DNA from: Collybiopsis luxurians FD-317 M1
Lineage: Eukaryota > Basidiomycota > Agaricomycetes > Agaricales > Omphalotaceae
Reading direction: 5' to 3'
Assembly (NCBI GenBank): GCA_000827265.1
Contig: KN834769.1
Coordinates: 543,996 to 607,995, forward strand
Length of the DNA: 64,000 bases
The stretch's first letter is position 1; every line of letters starts with the position of its first letter. Shown here one piece after another: positions 31,701-44,094 of this stretch. Made by a program: the position numbers and the translations under genes. The notes under the pieces are model-generated. The model did no database searches, was not told the DNA's origin, and saw only the letters and a program-made list of their open reading frames with translations.

Positions 31701-34205
31701 TTTCTATTCTTACTCTACTATACCTCATTCTATATATTTTTCTACTCTATCTCATATTGTATTTAACTCAACTTTTTGCATTCAACTACTATATCTACAG
31801 ATTATTATAGTTATTATACATAATTGTACACTATTATACAGTACTGTATAGTAGTTTAAGCTTTGTAATGACCTAATATACTCAAGTACAGTATATCAGT
31901 ATAGTACAGAACCTACAAATACATATATAGTATGGATACTATTAGTTATAATAAGGGTGAACATATTTTGATCATGGGAAAAGTATTTTGATTGTAGACA
32001 GCTCACGGTGAGCACATCATGTGATTTATTTTAAAAGCTCAAGCCTGTATGAATCTGCAGCCAAATAAATGTTTTTATTGTGGATTTATACAATACTATT
32101 TTACAGCTATATATTTGAAATACAATTTTGTGTTATATGTATTATTTAAAATACCTGTGTCCCAGAGATCCCCAGGGATCCCCAGGGGGCCCTCAGGAAG
32201 CCCTCAGGGACTCCTAGTGATATATCAGATATCTCTCAGAGAGCCTAGGATTTGGCCCCAAACCTAGGAAGCCTAGGTAGCTCAAGCTACCTAAAGTACC
32301 TGAAGGTGCCTAGGATTTGGCCTATTTCCTGGGAGTCCTCAGGCTCCCTCAGGCTTCCAATATTTGCCTGGGCTTTAGGTCATTTTCCTGATGATTTAAT
32401 CTCTGAAAAGTGGGAGATGCAAAACTCACTAACTGTGGGAAGGGAAGATTTCCAATGCAGTGAGCTAACATTTGATTTCTGGGAATGCAGGTGGATCCAG
32501 AACTTACTGCCTATGGGAAGGGGAAATTTCCAATGCAGTGAGTTAACATTTGAGTTTTGGAAACACAGGGGGATACAGAACTCACAACCTATGTGAAGGG
32601 GAAATTTCAATGCAGTCTGATCTCTTAGAATACATGGGAATATAGAACTCACCTCCTATAGAAAGGGGAAGTTTATAATGCAGTAAGTTGACATCTCATT
32701 TCTGGGAACACAAGATCCAGAACTCACATCCTATGAGATGGAGAAAATTCCAATGCAGTGGGTTTACATCCAGCAGCACAAGGGGATATAAAACTCACAA
32801 ACTTTAGGACAAAGAAATTTCCAACTTTAGAGTCACCCACTATTGCTGTCCATGATGTGAAGATGGGGACTTACATTCAGCTATATAACCCATTGTTCAC
32901 AAGCAACCTGGCAAAATGTCACAATTACCCACTCACCACCTATTGCCAATTTAATGACAACATCTTCTCAGCCTTTTTTCCATCTATATTCAATACTGTC
33001 CAGTTTACCTGCTCTGATTTGATATGCAACCCTGTCACCTGGTTGAAATTGTATGTGCCTTTTAATATATCATGACCTTGATTAGTTTCCTTTGCTTCAT
33101 AGGTTATGTACACCTACCACGATGTTTTTCACTCCATATTCTCTGATATTTTGACGCTACTAGATAAAATTCCTCATCCCCCCATTTCTAGCTTTGGATG
33201 TCATCTTCTCTTCAGTACAAAAAAAAAAGCTCCAAACCTTGTATTCTTCATAATCATCATACAGCAATCCCAATGATTTCAGGCCTTCTGGTTCCATTGC
33301 TAAATTCCCATTCTGATCAAAAAGTCTTGCATTCCTGGAGCTGCCCCTCCTCCCAAAGTAATGACTGCTCCACTTTCCAGGCCAAACTTCCTTCTGCCCT
33401 ATGAAAAATGCCTGTGAGTTGGCATATGAATGTACCATCTCAATGGCAACACAATATATTAGCGCCCTACTATGACTTTAAAATACTTGATCCATTTTAG
33501 CGCTATTCCAGTGTCATTAATAGAAAGAATCCTACCAGATTTTCCAGCACTGCTAGCGGGGGAATGTTCCCATTAAGCATTTCTTGTAGTGTGTAGACCG
33601 CTTCCATTAATACCATCTTAGGGCATTGTGAAAACATACTGTTAATCAGCAGTCTTACGTGTAGATGATATAACTAAACAAGGAGATCCACTGATACGGA
33701 TCTTCCGAAGGGGTTGGACACTAAATGGGGCCCATCTTGAGGCCAGAAATGATGACTGAATCATTCACTGAGCTCAAGTGGTCAATCCACACCTTGATTT
33801 TTCCAGTTGAGATTCAAATGCATCTCGGTCCTCTTCTTGATCAAACTTGCGCACAATATCAATTCTTTCCCACGGACTTCCTTCTTGACGGGAGCCCACA
33901 ATGAAATAGTCCTTCAGCTCCTGAAAATATAGATGCAAGGGACCTTTGACATTATAATCAACCTATGGATGGTTCTCACAGGGCAGCTGAGTTGGAGGAG
34001 ATCTCAAAACCTACACCTACTGATACATGAGATCAAAGCACAGACACCACATACAGTTGAGGTACTCACTTGGACTAAAAGTATTAATCTGGTCTCTGCC
34101 AATACTTGTAATGGTTGGTCTTATTATATGAAAGTTGTGTGCATTTTGAAAGAAGTTATTGCTTGGACCAGATCCAGAAGTGGTGGTAATGTTTTGTGGA
34201 TCCAT
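28751..34205 (-). CDS. Single-codon-exon gene B (micro-exon array gene)
   Basis: Conserved 5' part as in gene A: exon 1 34205-34070 (136 bases, as in A), 2-base exon 34016-34015, exon 3 33962-33793 (170 bases, as in A and C), then WAPFSVQPL, the 15-base exon, AFFIGQKEVWPGKW, KWGDEEFY and exon 9 33058-33009 ending HIKSEQ in phase 0. Then 36 micro-exons (35 of 3 bases, one of 6) from 32939 to 29377 with intact sites. Two more triplets, at 29308 and 29220, have lost the acceptor AG. One intron carries a ~945-base insertion. In the 3' exon a run of ten C shifts the frame: nine would join GEHSTTSA-type sequence to the conserved LFKSNRTLP. The tail continues to about 28751. The gene may be newly damaged at its 3' end. 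Confidence 0.65.
29308..30693 (-). repeat. Gene B micro-exon block 2 (18 exons plus one damaged)
   Basis: Positions and residues: 30691 E, 30613 E, 30538 E, 30466 R, 30388 R, 30310 R, 30232 N, 30154 S, 30081 E, 30003 W, 29921 W, 29844 W, 29766 W, 29688 L, 29613 E, 29536 E, 29458 D, 29377 W, and 29308 (TCA, preceded by CAA instead of AG). Runs of the same codon (EEE, RRR, WWWW) with neighbouring introns alike point to growth by single-unit tandem duplication. Confidence 0.75.
30762..32939 (-). repeat. Gene B micro-exon block 1 (18 exons)
   Basis: Positions and residues: 32937 V, 32875 LN (6 bases, CTGAAT, matching TTAAAT in gene A), 32799 F, 32728 D, 32653 E, 32586 V, 32508 A, 32430 L, then across the insertion 31410 E, 31332 M, 31274 A, 31196 L, 31118 L, 31053 S, 30981 S, 30904 S, 30839 L, 30762 N. 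The step is most often 78 bases. Without the insertion, the 32430-31410 step would also be about 75. Confidence 0.75.
31450..32396. mobile_element. Inverted-repeat insertion inside a gene B array intron
   Basis: Ends ATCATCAGGAAAA and TTTTCCTGATGAT are perfect inverted copies. Removing the segment leaves a normal-length intron unit. The arms are rich in CCCTGAGG / CCTCAGGG-type motifs, the middle is AT-rich. No coding capacity. Confidence 0.65.
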
Positions 34206-34703
34206 CTTGGTGCACGAATTCAGGTGATTCAAGAGAAGCTTGCTGGAAGTGGGCATTGTAATGGAGGGTAAAGAAGGGGCTCAAGTTCACGGGTGCCTAC
34301 ACTGCTATTAAGGCGTCATATGCTTATATTTCTCAGAGCAATCACTGAATGATTCACACAACCTCCACCTTAGCACATAAGCCATTCAGAGTAATGAAAA
34401 TATCTGTATAAGTCACTATTCCGTATGTGGGTTAATTTTAACCTGAACATTAGGCGAGTCCCGCTACCAAACAAACCCAAATGCTCCATGAGACTTGTTA
34501 ACTGTCACTCGCATCGATCTAGATGGTCCTTCTGAATTCATGCCTTGCACACACAGTATTCGGTGCCGACAGAAAAGAACCACTGAAACAATGCATTCCG
34601 CGGAGATATGGGACTGACATTCCTCTTCTGGCTGAGATCATCGGGGCTGTGGGGGGAGTATGACATGAGAGCGGGGGAATATTATTACTATAACCTCCTG
34701 AAA

Positions 34704-35288
34704 TCACCCCAAAAATGTGGAAAAGATCTGCTTGGTAGAATGAGTTACTGAAAAACAAAAGGTCAGTGAGTCAACTGAATATTTACACACAGCTATTTAA
34801 TTATTTGTAGCATAGTTTTCAAAACACGCACCTTAGTGATTGTCTTTACATACAAATAGTAATTAATGCATTGCTCCACCAGCACAGTGTTGCCAAAGAC
34901 ACAGTTGTCCTGGCAATGGCGGAGCAATGAATGGTGTGTTTGTTTGTTTGGCAGTAAACACTATCATTAGAACATGCGCTTGAGAAAACTGAGCTACAAA
35001 TAACTAAATAGCTGTAAACTGAATGACACAACCAAGCATTTCGAGCATAAACGAGTTGTTGAAATTCCACTGACTGGCTGAAATTTTCGTTGATTACAGC
35101 TATGTAGTTATTAGTAGCATAGTTTAAAAAAAGCGCCTTGTTAATTATATCTACAAACCAACTGCTCCACCAAAATGCCACGAAGTATACAGCTGTGCTG
35201 ACCTCGGGGTGTGTTTTTGAAAACAATACTGCAAATAACTCAATAGCTGTAAATCCGCCAAGCAGATTTTTTTCCACTTCTGGAGTGA
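34704..35288. mobile_element. Miniature inverted-repeat element
   Basis: TCACCCC…GTGGAAAAGATCTGCTTGG on the left is matched by the inverted CCAAGCAGATTTTTTTCCAC…GGAGTGA on the right. Related by its ends to the element at 21469-21865. Lies between gene B and the App1-like remnant of module 2. Confidence 0.6.
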
Positions 35289-35764
35289 ATGTTATGAACA
35301 ACAAACCTGTGGTAAACTTTGGCCCAAAAGGACAAGATGAACTGGCTCACCCTGCGAAAATTTCACGTCCGCCTGTTTCCAGTGAGTTGCTTATGTATCC
35401 GCCGTGTACCGTTGGAGGTACACCCCATCTGGATGCTCCAGAAAAGCCACACAATCAAATTTTCAGTGATGGATGTCCTGCTTCAGCAGCGCAAGCGTTC
35501 CAGTGAAATCAAATTTTACTGGGTGATCTCATACCTTATTGCTATAGCTTCAAACCGTCCTCGATTTCTATATCTAACTCCCAAATTCCAAATACCTACC
35601 AGTGCGCTCAGGCCCGATCTTGACCTCGCTGGTGCTTTTCATCCCTACAAGTAATACCGCATCATCTAAAATCGTACATCGTGAATAATACATGCTAGCG
35701 ACAACAGATAAAATTCAAAATCAAGTGGAAAGCGTGTCAGTTTGAGAACTTAGCAATAACCTCA

Positions 35765-36139
35765 ATGCTCACTATGGGCAAGTCCCTATACAAAATCGAG
35801 GATTCTCTCCTTGCCTCTTTCCCCTCCTTGTCATACACTAATACCCCTGCCTCCTCACAAAACAATCCTCACGCACTCCTCAATACTCCCTCGGATCCCA
35901 CAACACACGAAGAACAATCCCCTTCGGAAGACTCTCCTGCGCAGTATACACCCTCATTTGCAACACAGCACTTTTCCTTTCCCTATTCATTTGAGTCGTC
36001 TCCGCCTTCGGCTGTCGAACGACCTCTTGATGCGCTACACGTTGTAGACATTCGGAATCCGCTGCTTAGGCTGGATAGATTTACCCTGGCTCCGAGAGTT
36101 AAGGCGATAGACGATATCGATGCGGAAGTGGTAGATTAG
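35765..36139 (+). other. Ser/Pro-rich + strand frame opposite the App1-like remnant's 3' flank
   Basis: 124 residues, MLTMGKSLYKIEDSLLASFP to DDIDAEVVD. Altered counterparts at 53030-53300 and 60640-60920 are broken by shifts, so conservation of coding is poor. It may be an old exon or the reverse of a Ser/Pro-rich C-terminal tail. Low support as a gene. Confidence 0.25.
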
Positions 36140-36319
36140 AGTGATTAGAGTGAGGTGGCGGAAGGTGTCCGAGTGAGTTGTCTAGGGGGGTGTGAGATGT
36201 TATAGGCGTCATCGGCGTAATGGGGCCCCACAGACGTCGTCAGCGCAGGTCCGAGAGTAGAAGCAGAGGAAAGTGTAGGCGGAGATACAAGTCGCGACTC
36301 GGGTTCAGTTGGGAGTCTC

Positions 36320-37855
36320 ATCCTGAAATTACTAGTACTATCACCACCAGAGTTATTCCTCCCATAACCAGTCCCATTACAATTACCGGAGCTGTGCGTA
36401 CTACCAGAGTAGTCTGCATAATCGGACGGCGCAAATGAGACTGATGCAGATTTCGGTTGAAGTGGAATCCTATCCGGTCTACATCTGCAGTTTTGGCGTT
36501 CGGCGCTCCCTTCGATGGATACGTGCCATAGATAGATTTGAGTGGCGCTGGGATGTTCCTTTGCCGGGAGGGGAAGCTGGAGCGTGGAGGAGCGGGATCG
36601 TCAAGATTAAAGTTTGGACTAGGCGGAGCAGATCTCAACGACTTTGTGGCCCTCCCATCTCTGCCTGAAAAATCGACAGCGAGAGAACGGCGGAATGAGT
36701 AACTGGGTTCCGAAAAGCTGAGATCGAGACCCTGTAGGGTCCGGCAAAGGTTCTACCCCATCCGGATTGTCTATTATTCCACATACTCGTCCACACCTAT
36801 TGCTCTCTAGACAGCTCCGTATAATCTCCGAATGCGCCTCTCCCTGTGTCTCCCACAAGAGCACACTTGGCTTCCCAGACCGCATCCTACATCCCCTGCA
36901 CCCCGGCCTCTTCGAGAGTCGCAGTCATATCTCCTGTCCGTCTGATCCCAGCATATTGCTGAAGGGAAGCTGCAGCGCCATTAAGGTTCGTTGGATTTGT
37001 AGCTGCGCCCACATCTGCGCCGGTAACCGTTTTGCCTAACCGTCACCAAATGTCAGTGAACTTTGATCGACACGCATGCGATGTGATACATACCTCATAA
37101 CAAAATCCCACACCTTTGTCCCCTAGCTGTCGATACCATTTGGACACTGCGGGTACAATAACCTCCCCCGTGTCCCACAGAAGAATAAACTTGCTCTGGC
37201 GGGAGCGCATCTAACATCCCCTGCACCCCCCGACTTCTTCTTCGCAGCCCAATCATTTTCCTTGTTCGTCCGTTCTTCAGCTGATCGTTAAATGTGAATG
37301 GAAGCGTCATCTAGGTCTGCTATATCTATCTGACTCAGAGCAGCATCTGCGCTTGCGCCTAAGTGCGCGCCGGTGAGACCGGCAAAAGGTGATGACCAGG
37401 AAAAAAAACCCAAAGAAGAGATCGAAAAGGAGGTACTTGGACGTGTTTGAGCGGAGTCCGAGAGATTCATTGGAAATGTTTGCAACTTCGAGACAATCAC
37501 AGAAGACGGGAGATGTTGGAATGAGATGTTTGACTATCAGACCCAACCATTATCACTGTCAGTAAATTTGGACGGCAGCATGGGATGCGATACATACCAC
37601 ATAACTGTATCCTACATTTTTACCCTCTAGTTCTGGATACCATTCTGACGTTGCGGGGATGGTAACTTCCTGCAAGTCTCGAACAAAGGCGTTGTAGAAA
37701 GCTGGCTGTGCCCCTCCTGTTACGTTGGTATAATTGATTGTGTCGTCAATGTCAGAGATGAGGCGAGTCTGGGTACAATGAGGTTTCGTGAGGAGAGGTA
37801 GAGTAAGGGCAGGGGCGAAGAGTAACAGCGTGCGAGCAAAATGTCGTAGGTTCAA
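36320..37855 (-). pseudogene. App1-type phosphatidate phosphatase remnant, copy 2
   Basis: The best-kept 5' part: a hydrophobic N-terminal stretch (FARTLLLFAPALTLPLL), then RLISDIDDTINYTNVTGGA with an intact DxDxT catalytic motif, then DLQEVTIPATSEWYPELEGK and GYSYV. Further on, fragments around 37290-37500 (WSSPFAGLTGAHLGASA) and 36320-36640 (Ser/Pro-rich) are in different frames with stops between. Catalysis would need the motif plus the downstream core, which is broken, so I call it a pseudogene; intron-rich splicing could rescue parts. Confidence 0.5.
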
Positions 37856-37949
37856 TCGTGGGCAGCCATGAAGAGACAGTTGGTGGAGGTTGTTGTTGGA
37901 GCTGGCATTGAACTAGACCGGAATTCGATGGGGTAAAGTATATTCAGCT

Positions 37950-38132
37950 ATTGACTTGTGTTGTAGAGTTTAGCTTGAAGACCGTTGGCTCTGTAGGAGG
38001 AGTGGACGTTCAAGAATGAAGACATAAGCTTTCGCCTGGTTGGACTGGAACGACCGGATGAACTAAAGAGACATATAAATTATTCTAGACATACTCACCA
38101 GACACGATGAAGGTTCTATTCTCTGACTTCAT
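37950..38132 (-). pseudogene. Fragment of dehydrogenase 5' end, copy 2
   Basis: First exon reads MKSENRTFIVSG, intact, against MKLENRTFIVSGG in the gene at 11005. The second exon has lost about 18 bases in the nucleotide-binding loop and reads out of frame. The CACGTG block is at 38210. Confidence 0.6.
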
Positions 38133-38960
38133 TTTTACACCGATGGTGGTTGATTCTGGTTGTACGAAAAGTTAGACCGGCAAGGACGTTCCGGCACATC
38201 CGTTTAATTCACGTGCCACGCGCTGTCACGGCGCGTCTACCAGACGCGTCTCTTCGGATGTTCGTGGTGTTTACGGTTCAATCCATATCACCATTACATT
38301 CGACTTACTAGCTTTTCTTCTGTTTTACAAGACATCTTTCTCTGAGGTAGAGGCTGCCATATCTCAAGGAGGCACAAAGTCCATAAGGAACCGCAGAAAT
38401 AACTATAGGAATGGCGCTCGAATCTTGTTACCTGATGATACAGATATAGAAACTGATTCAGTCCGCAGAATCAATCCCTCCCAAAGGCTCATCTTCCAAC
38501 CGGGCCATCAAGTAAAGCTCGATTCTTATTTGATTGCTCTGCAAGGTCGTCGTGCAAAATTTGCTGCACCTGCACTCTAACCCCCCTCCGATCCTTTCGA
38601 GACAGACCTTAAGGTGTGTCAAGACCCTTACAATAGATAATTGAGAAGAAATAAAGAGCCTCGCGATTCCAAAGCCGGACAATCCATTTACAAGCCCAAA
38701 GACCAGTATTCGGAAATATAAGAAATAATAGTAGGTACAACAAAGCGAGATATCATTCGTCTAGATTGGCTAGATAAATACTGCACAATTTACCGATTTG
38801 CTCTGGCTCATCCCAGGCCGGACATTCGCCTGCGTACATTAATGTACGGAACACAAATCAAGTTCCCAAATGAAGTACATAGTGCAGAACGCGGCGGCAC
38901 AGTTGATCTCCTCGATGGGGCATATGAACTTAGGGGTGAGAATCCATTATTTTTTTGTTC
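37950..38960. repeat. Near-identical duplication of 62890-64000
   Basis: Long stretches are identical with only scattered changes (for example the whole of 38330-38450 against 63250-63370). The copy here lacks about 150 bases present at 63495-63640. Clearly recent compared with the rest of the modules. Confidence 0.8.
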
Positions 38961-39169
38961 CTTCGCCGATTGACTCGGGATCCTTTTTGTTCTCACAATC
39001 AAAAGTGCCCATAAGTTAGTTGTATCAGCAACTTGTTTGTACACTAGACATTCGAGAGGGACGTCATTGGGGTAATATACAAGACCTTGTTTGTTGTTGT
39101 CCTCATCATCGACACTTAGTAGACCTTTGTCATTAGAGCCACAGTCATCGCCGATATGTACTCTATCCA

Positions 39170-39709
39170 GTGTTGCCGCGGTTCGGTTCGGTGCGCGAAC
39201 CTGCTGTTTTTGGTGAACTTGAGCCTGAACCTTGAGGTGAGGTTCAGGTTCAGAACCAGGTTTGAACCACCGAACCTTTAAAATTACATTAAAAATAGAT
39301 AGGTCACTTTTCAGCTACATTAGTCTACATAACTTGAGTTTCTGTTAAGTGTTTACAGTTATCAGCTCCCCATAGGCCTGTCAAGTTGTCAAATAGTTCT
39401 AAACACTTGCTTTTCTTTTGAAAGCTGAGGGTGCCAGCTAATCACTGGCTATGATGTAATACATTTTAAATGAGAAGAATCAACCCATTGACTTAAGTTG
39501 AAGATGGTTTTTCAACCTTGCTTATGGGTTACTGATGTCAGAAAGGTTGGAGCAATTTTCTTCTTTCACATGCATTTACTGGCCCTTAAACCCTTGCAGG
39601 TTCGGTTCAGGTTCAGAGGTGCAGTTCAGGCTCACCACCTCCTGAACCTTGGGTTCAGTTCAGGTTCATACTGGGTTCAGTAGGTTCACGCACCAAATTG
39701 CAGCAACAT
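39170..39709. mobile_element. hAT-like miniature element with GGTTCAGG-rich arms
   Basis: Left AGTGTTGCCGCGGTTCGG…GGTGCGCGAACCT and right inverted AGGTTCACGCACCAAATT…GCAACATT match over about 30 bases. Both arms are built of GGTTCAGGTTCA-like motifs. No clear target duplication was found. Confidence 0.6.
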
Positions 39710-41960
39710 TGGGTTCATAACATCTTGTATGCACCTTGAGAGCTCTCAAAATTTGTAATAAACTGCCGCTAGATGTCTCTGGTGAAGATTTGGCCAACTT
39801 TCCAGTTCCAAATTTAAAGGCTTAAGAATTGGTGTCCTAAGTCCATTCCAAGATGTTGTGAAATGAATGGGGATCTTCAAGGGAAATCAAGAAAGATCAA
39901 TTTGATAATACTGACTACAGTGTATAGTTACTATGATATAGCTAAACAAGCAACATGAGTCAACAGAAGTAAAGCTATAGAATAAGGTAACACAGATGGA
40001 ATAAAGTAAACTACTGGAATAGGTTATGCAGAGTGGCTGGACAACCTGATGGCAGGGTGCATCACAAGGTACCCTAAACATGTATCATTGCTCAGCTACC
40101 CTTTCAAGTACAATAGGTCTCTCTGGAATTGACTGACAGTTTTGGACTCACTAGCCTGTCTAATTATATCCTTATCAGTTTGAACATACAAGACACAGGA
40201 TCTACTGTTTTGTTGATTTTGAGCTGTAGCTGCAAAATCAACTTATCAATGGCTGCCACAATGATCATTGCATGGCATATACAAATCTGGAAGAAGTGGA
40301 ATGCTATTCTGCATACTTGAATGCAGTCGCTATAGTGCAATTTTGGCAGCAATGCCTACAATCACATGAAACTGACAATTTTATAAGTGGAAATGAATAC
40401 ATAAGAGCTATAATAAGCCCAACATTGATAACTAACTCAGAGTATATGTGGAACACTTGTTACAACTGGTGTGGAACTACACTACTTGTTATATTGTACC
40501 CTTCGTCATAAGTACCAAGTGTTGGTCCAAGTAATGGACAGCTGCTGAAACTACCATACCTAGCCCATCAATGCTAGCAAACCCCCTGTTGCCTTATGCA
40601 GAAGTTTCAATGAGCTTGCATTGCTCTGATGTACCCAGGAATTTGATGACCAATTGGAATGACTTGTTGGAACTTACTCAAGTGGCTCAAGAAGTGGCAG
40701 ACCCAGTGCTGCATTGTTTTAGCACATAGTACTCAAAGTGCTGAGAATGGAAGGAGCTAGTTGAAGTCTCAGTGAAGGTCTAGATTGAGGATTGGGAGAA
40801 GTGTGCCCAGTCTAGCACTACAGGCTAAGACCAGCTTTGACATTTACCATACTTGGTACTTGTTGAAGTATTGGGTAATTGATGGCATTAGTGTTGATGA
40901 AGTATTGCATTGTTCAGGTGATGAAAACAATTGGATAACCATAGAAGGGAAACTGGGAAAACATTTAGTACAGTTTGGTCAAATGCTCAGTCCAGTACCT
41001 TTTACTGCAGGTGTGCATCTTTAGCAGGATAAAGAACTGTTCCAACATATGGGGTTGGTCAGGATGAAATGCAACAGTTACTCAGCACTGTAGGATGAGA
41101 TTTCCAGAACAAGGCATAGAAGGGTTACTTTCCTATGGACTTCAGGTTATTGGTTGTTGATTTCTAGATTTGGACACTTGCACAAGTTTGTATATGTATT
41201 TCCAACATTACAGTTGTACAGTTCTTGGCTCTTAACTTAATATAAGTACAGAGTAGAGTACCAGAAAGCACATATCACTAGCATCCCCACCCTCCATTGG
41301 ATGCTTCAGTCTCACCCACCTCTTGCTCAATACTTGTTCTGCCATTGGACAGTATTGCAAGCTTCTTGTAGGTTGAGTAACCCTCTCCTCTTGCAGTACT
41401 GTTCATTGTTTGTCAGTTAGTTGTACACTGACCTTGCAGTTCTTGACTCATAATTTGTTGACTCATTGCTGACCTTGTCACCCCTCTTTGCACACTCACT
41501 TGTCATTCTCTGGTTAGTGTGCCAGCCTTGTGGTCCAAGTCAACTTATTGTTTGTTGACCAAGTGTCAGCCTTGTCACAACTCTTTGCACATCCCGAGAT
41601 CACTAGCACCCCTTAGTCTGGATACTTAAGTCTCACTTACACTTTGCCCAGTCCTTTGGTCCACTGTCAACAGTATTAGAGACTATCTGCAACTTGAGCA
41701 ATGCTCTTGTTCACATAGTACAGGTCATTGTTTGTCAGCCCATTGCTGACCTTGCTGTTATACACCAATCATTGTTTGCTAGGCCTGTTGCCAGCCTTGT
41801 GGTTATCAAGTCAAAGATTTGTATATCTTCTGCAACTTTTATGCCCCTCTACCTAGGCCAAGTAGTCCATCAAGCACAGAGATATATTGTTAGACTGTAC
41901 TAGTTGGAGTCATGATTGATTATAAAATATACTATCTACTTTGCAGAATCTTTAACAATG
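39710..41960. repeat. Decayed repeats, no gene
   Basis: The right half (from about 40970) corresponds to 15920-17330. Short frames only. Confidence 0.5.
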
Positions 41961-41963
41961 CAC

Positions 41964-42660
41964 TAGTGTTGCTGCAGCTCAGCTAGCTGCAAGTTGACTT
42001 ACATAGCCACAGCTCTCATGCTTAGCAGGCTAAATAGCCAGAATGAGCTGACTCAAAAAAGCTTAAGCCAGCTTGAGCTGGGGTCAAGCTGACTTCAAGC
42101 TGACCAGCTGAAAGAAAAATTACCTCCAAAATTAACATAAAATATTTCTACAATGATTGCCTCTGCCAGTCAGAACAAACATAAGTGAACCATACAGGGT
42201 CCTAAGCCTCGAATGAGCACTTAGCAGATGCTGTGGACTGACATTATTACATTGCTTGATGTGGTTACATGGCATAGTGTAGTGACATGGCAAAATTTTC
42301 TCAGCAAAGGTTATATTGATGCCATACAATGCCATCACATAAAACAAAACTGTATATGACATGACCTTTACTGAATCAATGTGAAAAATGTTCAATATTT
42401 ACAATGCACTAAGGAAAGGGTCTCTGAAGTGAACCCAAAGATGATAAGTACAATTTGAAAATGGATTTGGAAACATTTGGGTGATGTTTGGCAATCAAGC
42501 TGGTAGGAGTTGACTGCAAGTCAGCTCCAAGCCGCAGCATTCAGCTAGGAGCTGTGAGAAACTGACTCATATGTGGGTGCCCACTGGCTGACCAGCTCAA
42601 CTCCAGTTCCTGATTGGCTCCAGCTGTTAGCCAGCTTATTTACAAGCCGCGGCAACACTA
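41964..42660. mobile_element. hAT-type miniature element with AGCTGACC-rich arms
   Basis: Ends TAGTGTTGCTGCAGCT and inverted AGCCGCGGCAACACTA-like. Flanks CAATGCAC and TAATGCAC form an 8-base target duplication with one mismatch. Arms consist of CAGCTGACCAGCT-like motifs. It shares its ends with the elements at 15579 and 39170, but the arm motif is quite different. Confidence 0.7.
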
Positions 42661-42989
42661 TAATGCACTCTTTCAAACCCAGTTACACTTGCTGTCTCAC
42701 TATAGTAGTCGGCTAAAACCTAATGTATTATTGCACTCAATACACCTTCATGTCAAGGTGAGTAATACATTCAGACTTTCAAGTGGGGCTGCAGCTGTTG
42801 ACCACTTGTCATGTTGAAAAAGGAGCTTACACTGTTAATTGGACAGACCACAATGGCTGGGTGTTACGAGTCCAGAATGAAATGAAGGAATCGTCCTTAT
42901 GGCCAGTTTGTCCTTTTTCCCATGACCCTCTCTATACCCAAGTTTTATCCCCATATACAGACATGTCACTTTCTGTGACTTTCTGTTAT

Positions 42990-43800
42990 GTGCATGACCT
43001 CTTGACCAGCACCATCATTTTCCTTTCTTTGAATGTTCTCCTCTTCATTGCTTCCTTTGTTGTTCTCTGCTGTTTCCTCCCTTTGACACTTTTTGACTTG
43101 ATGTACGTCCTCTCCCTTACTACTTCATCTGTTGCTCTTCTGCCCACATGGGTAACTATCTCAATCCTTAATCCCTTCTGTTCCATCTAGGTGGCTGATC
43201 ATCTCAATATCCTTCCGTAAATGCCAGTTCTTGCCTTTTGAACAGATTCATTTGTCTCTGTATTTTCTGCATGAGGCAGGCTTATTTTTATGTGCAGTCT
43301 TACTTACAGTTCCTCACTATGGTCCTCTGCATCAATGCTGGTATCCTCCATCCCCCATCTCTCAGAGATCATGGCTACATACTTGTGCCTTTTCACTTCT
43401 ACTGTACTTTTCTTCATTCCTCTTTGTTCCTCCAATGTGCCTTTTTGACATCTATTCCCTGTTACTCTTCATGTCTACCCCCTTTGCCCTTCCATCACTC
43501 TTACCCATTACATTCTCTTCTTTTTTTTTCCCCTCTCGTATTTATCTCCTTTTCTCCCGATATCTTTTGTTTCACTCTTTCCCTCTCCTCTGGCATTCTC
43601 TGTCTTCTTCGTTGCTCTCCTTTTGCCTATGTCTGTTCAAGTACCTCTCCCTCACTCCAAATTCAAGATTGTCCTGTCAGTTCTTCATCTCTTTCCCGTT
43701 GTTCATTTCTCATCTTATTCTTTCTTTCTGTTTTAGTTCTTCTATTTTTTTGCCAGCTCCTCTTCTCTGTTAGCTTGGTTTTTGTGAGCTACACACTTTG
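42990..43800 (+). other. Pyrimidine-rich tract
   Basis: About 800 bases strongly biased to T and C on the + strand, with overlapping Ser/Leu/Phe-rich frames that I regard as accidental. No gene supported. Confidence 0.5.
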
Positions 43801-44094
43801 GGTGTCATTTCAAATCTGTGCCATGTTTTCGACCTGTCACTTATTACTATTTTATTAATAAGTGGTTGTGAAACAGAGTCACTCATCTGCTAACCACTCA
43901 TCCAAAATGAATCCAATCCAAACATATTCTTGAATTCCTGTCTGACATCCCCTCAGATAACTCCCAGGTAAATACTCCAATTTGTATATCGAGATCCCAA
44001 CTCATTTGCAAATAATCATTATATTCTTCTTCGACCCCTGCTTACATCTCATCCCCGTTGTTTACATCTCATTCTGTTGTTCTGGGTCGGGGGC

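Noticed and set aside
43231..43858. Two long overlapping + strand frames of 180 and 206 residues
   Set aside because: They lie in a T/C-rich tract and consist mostly of Ser, Leu and Phe; overlapping open frames of this kind are expected from composition.
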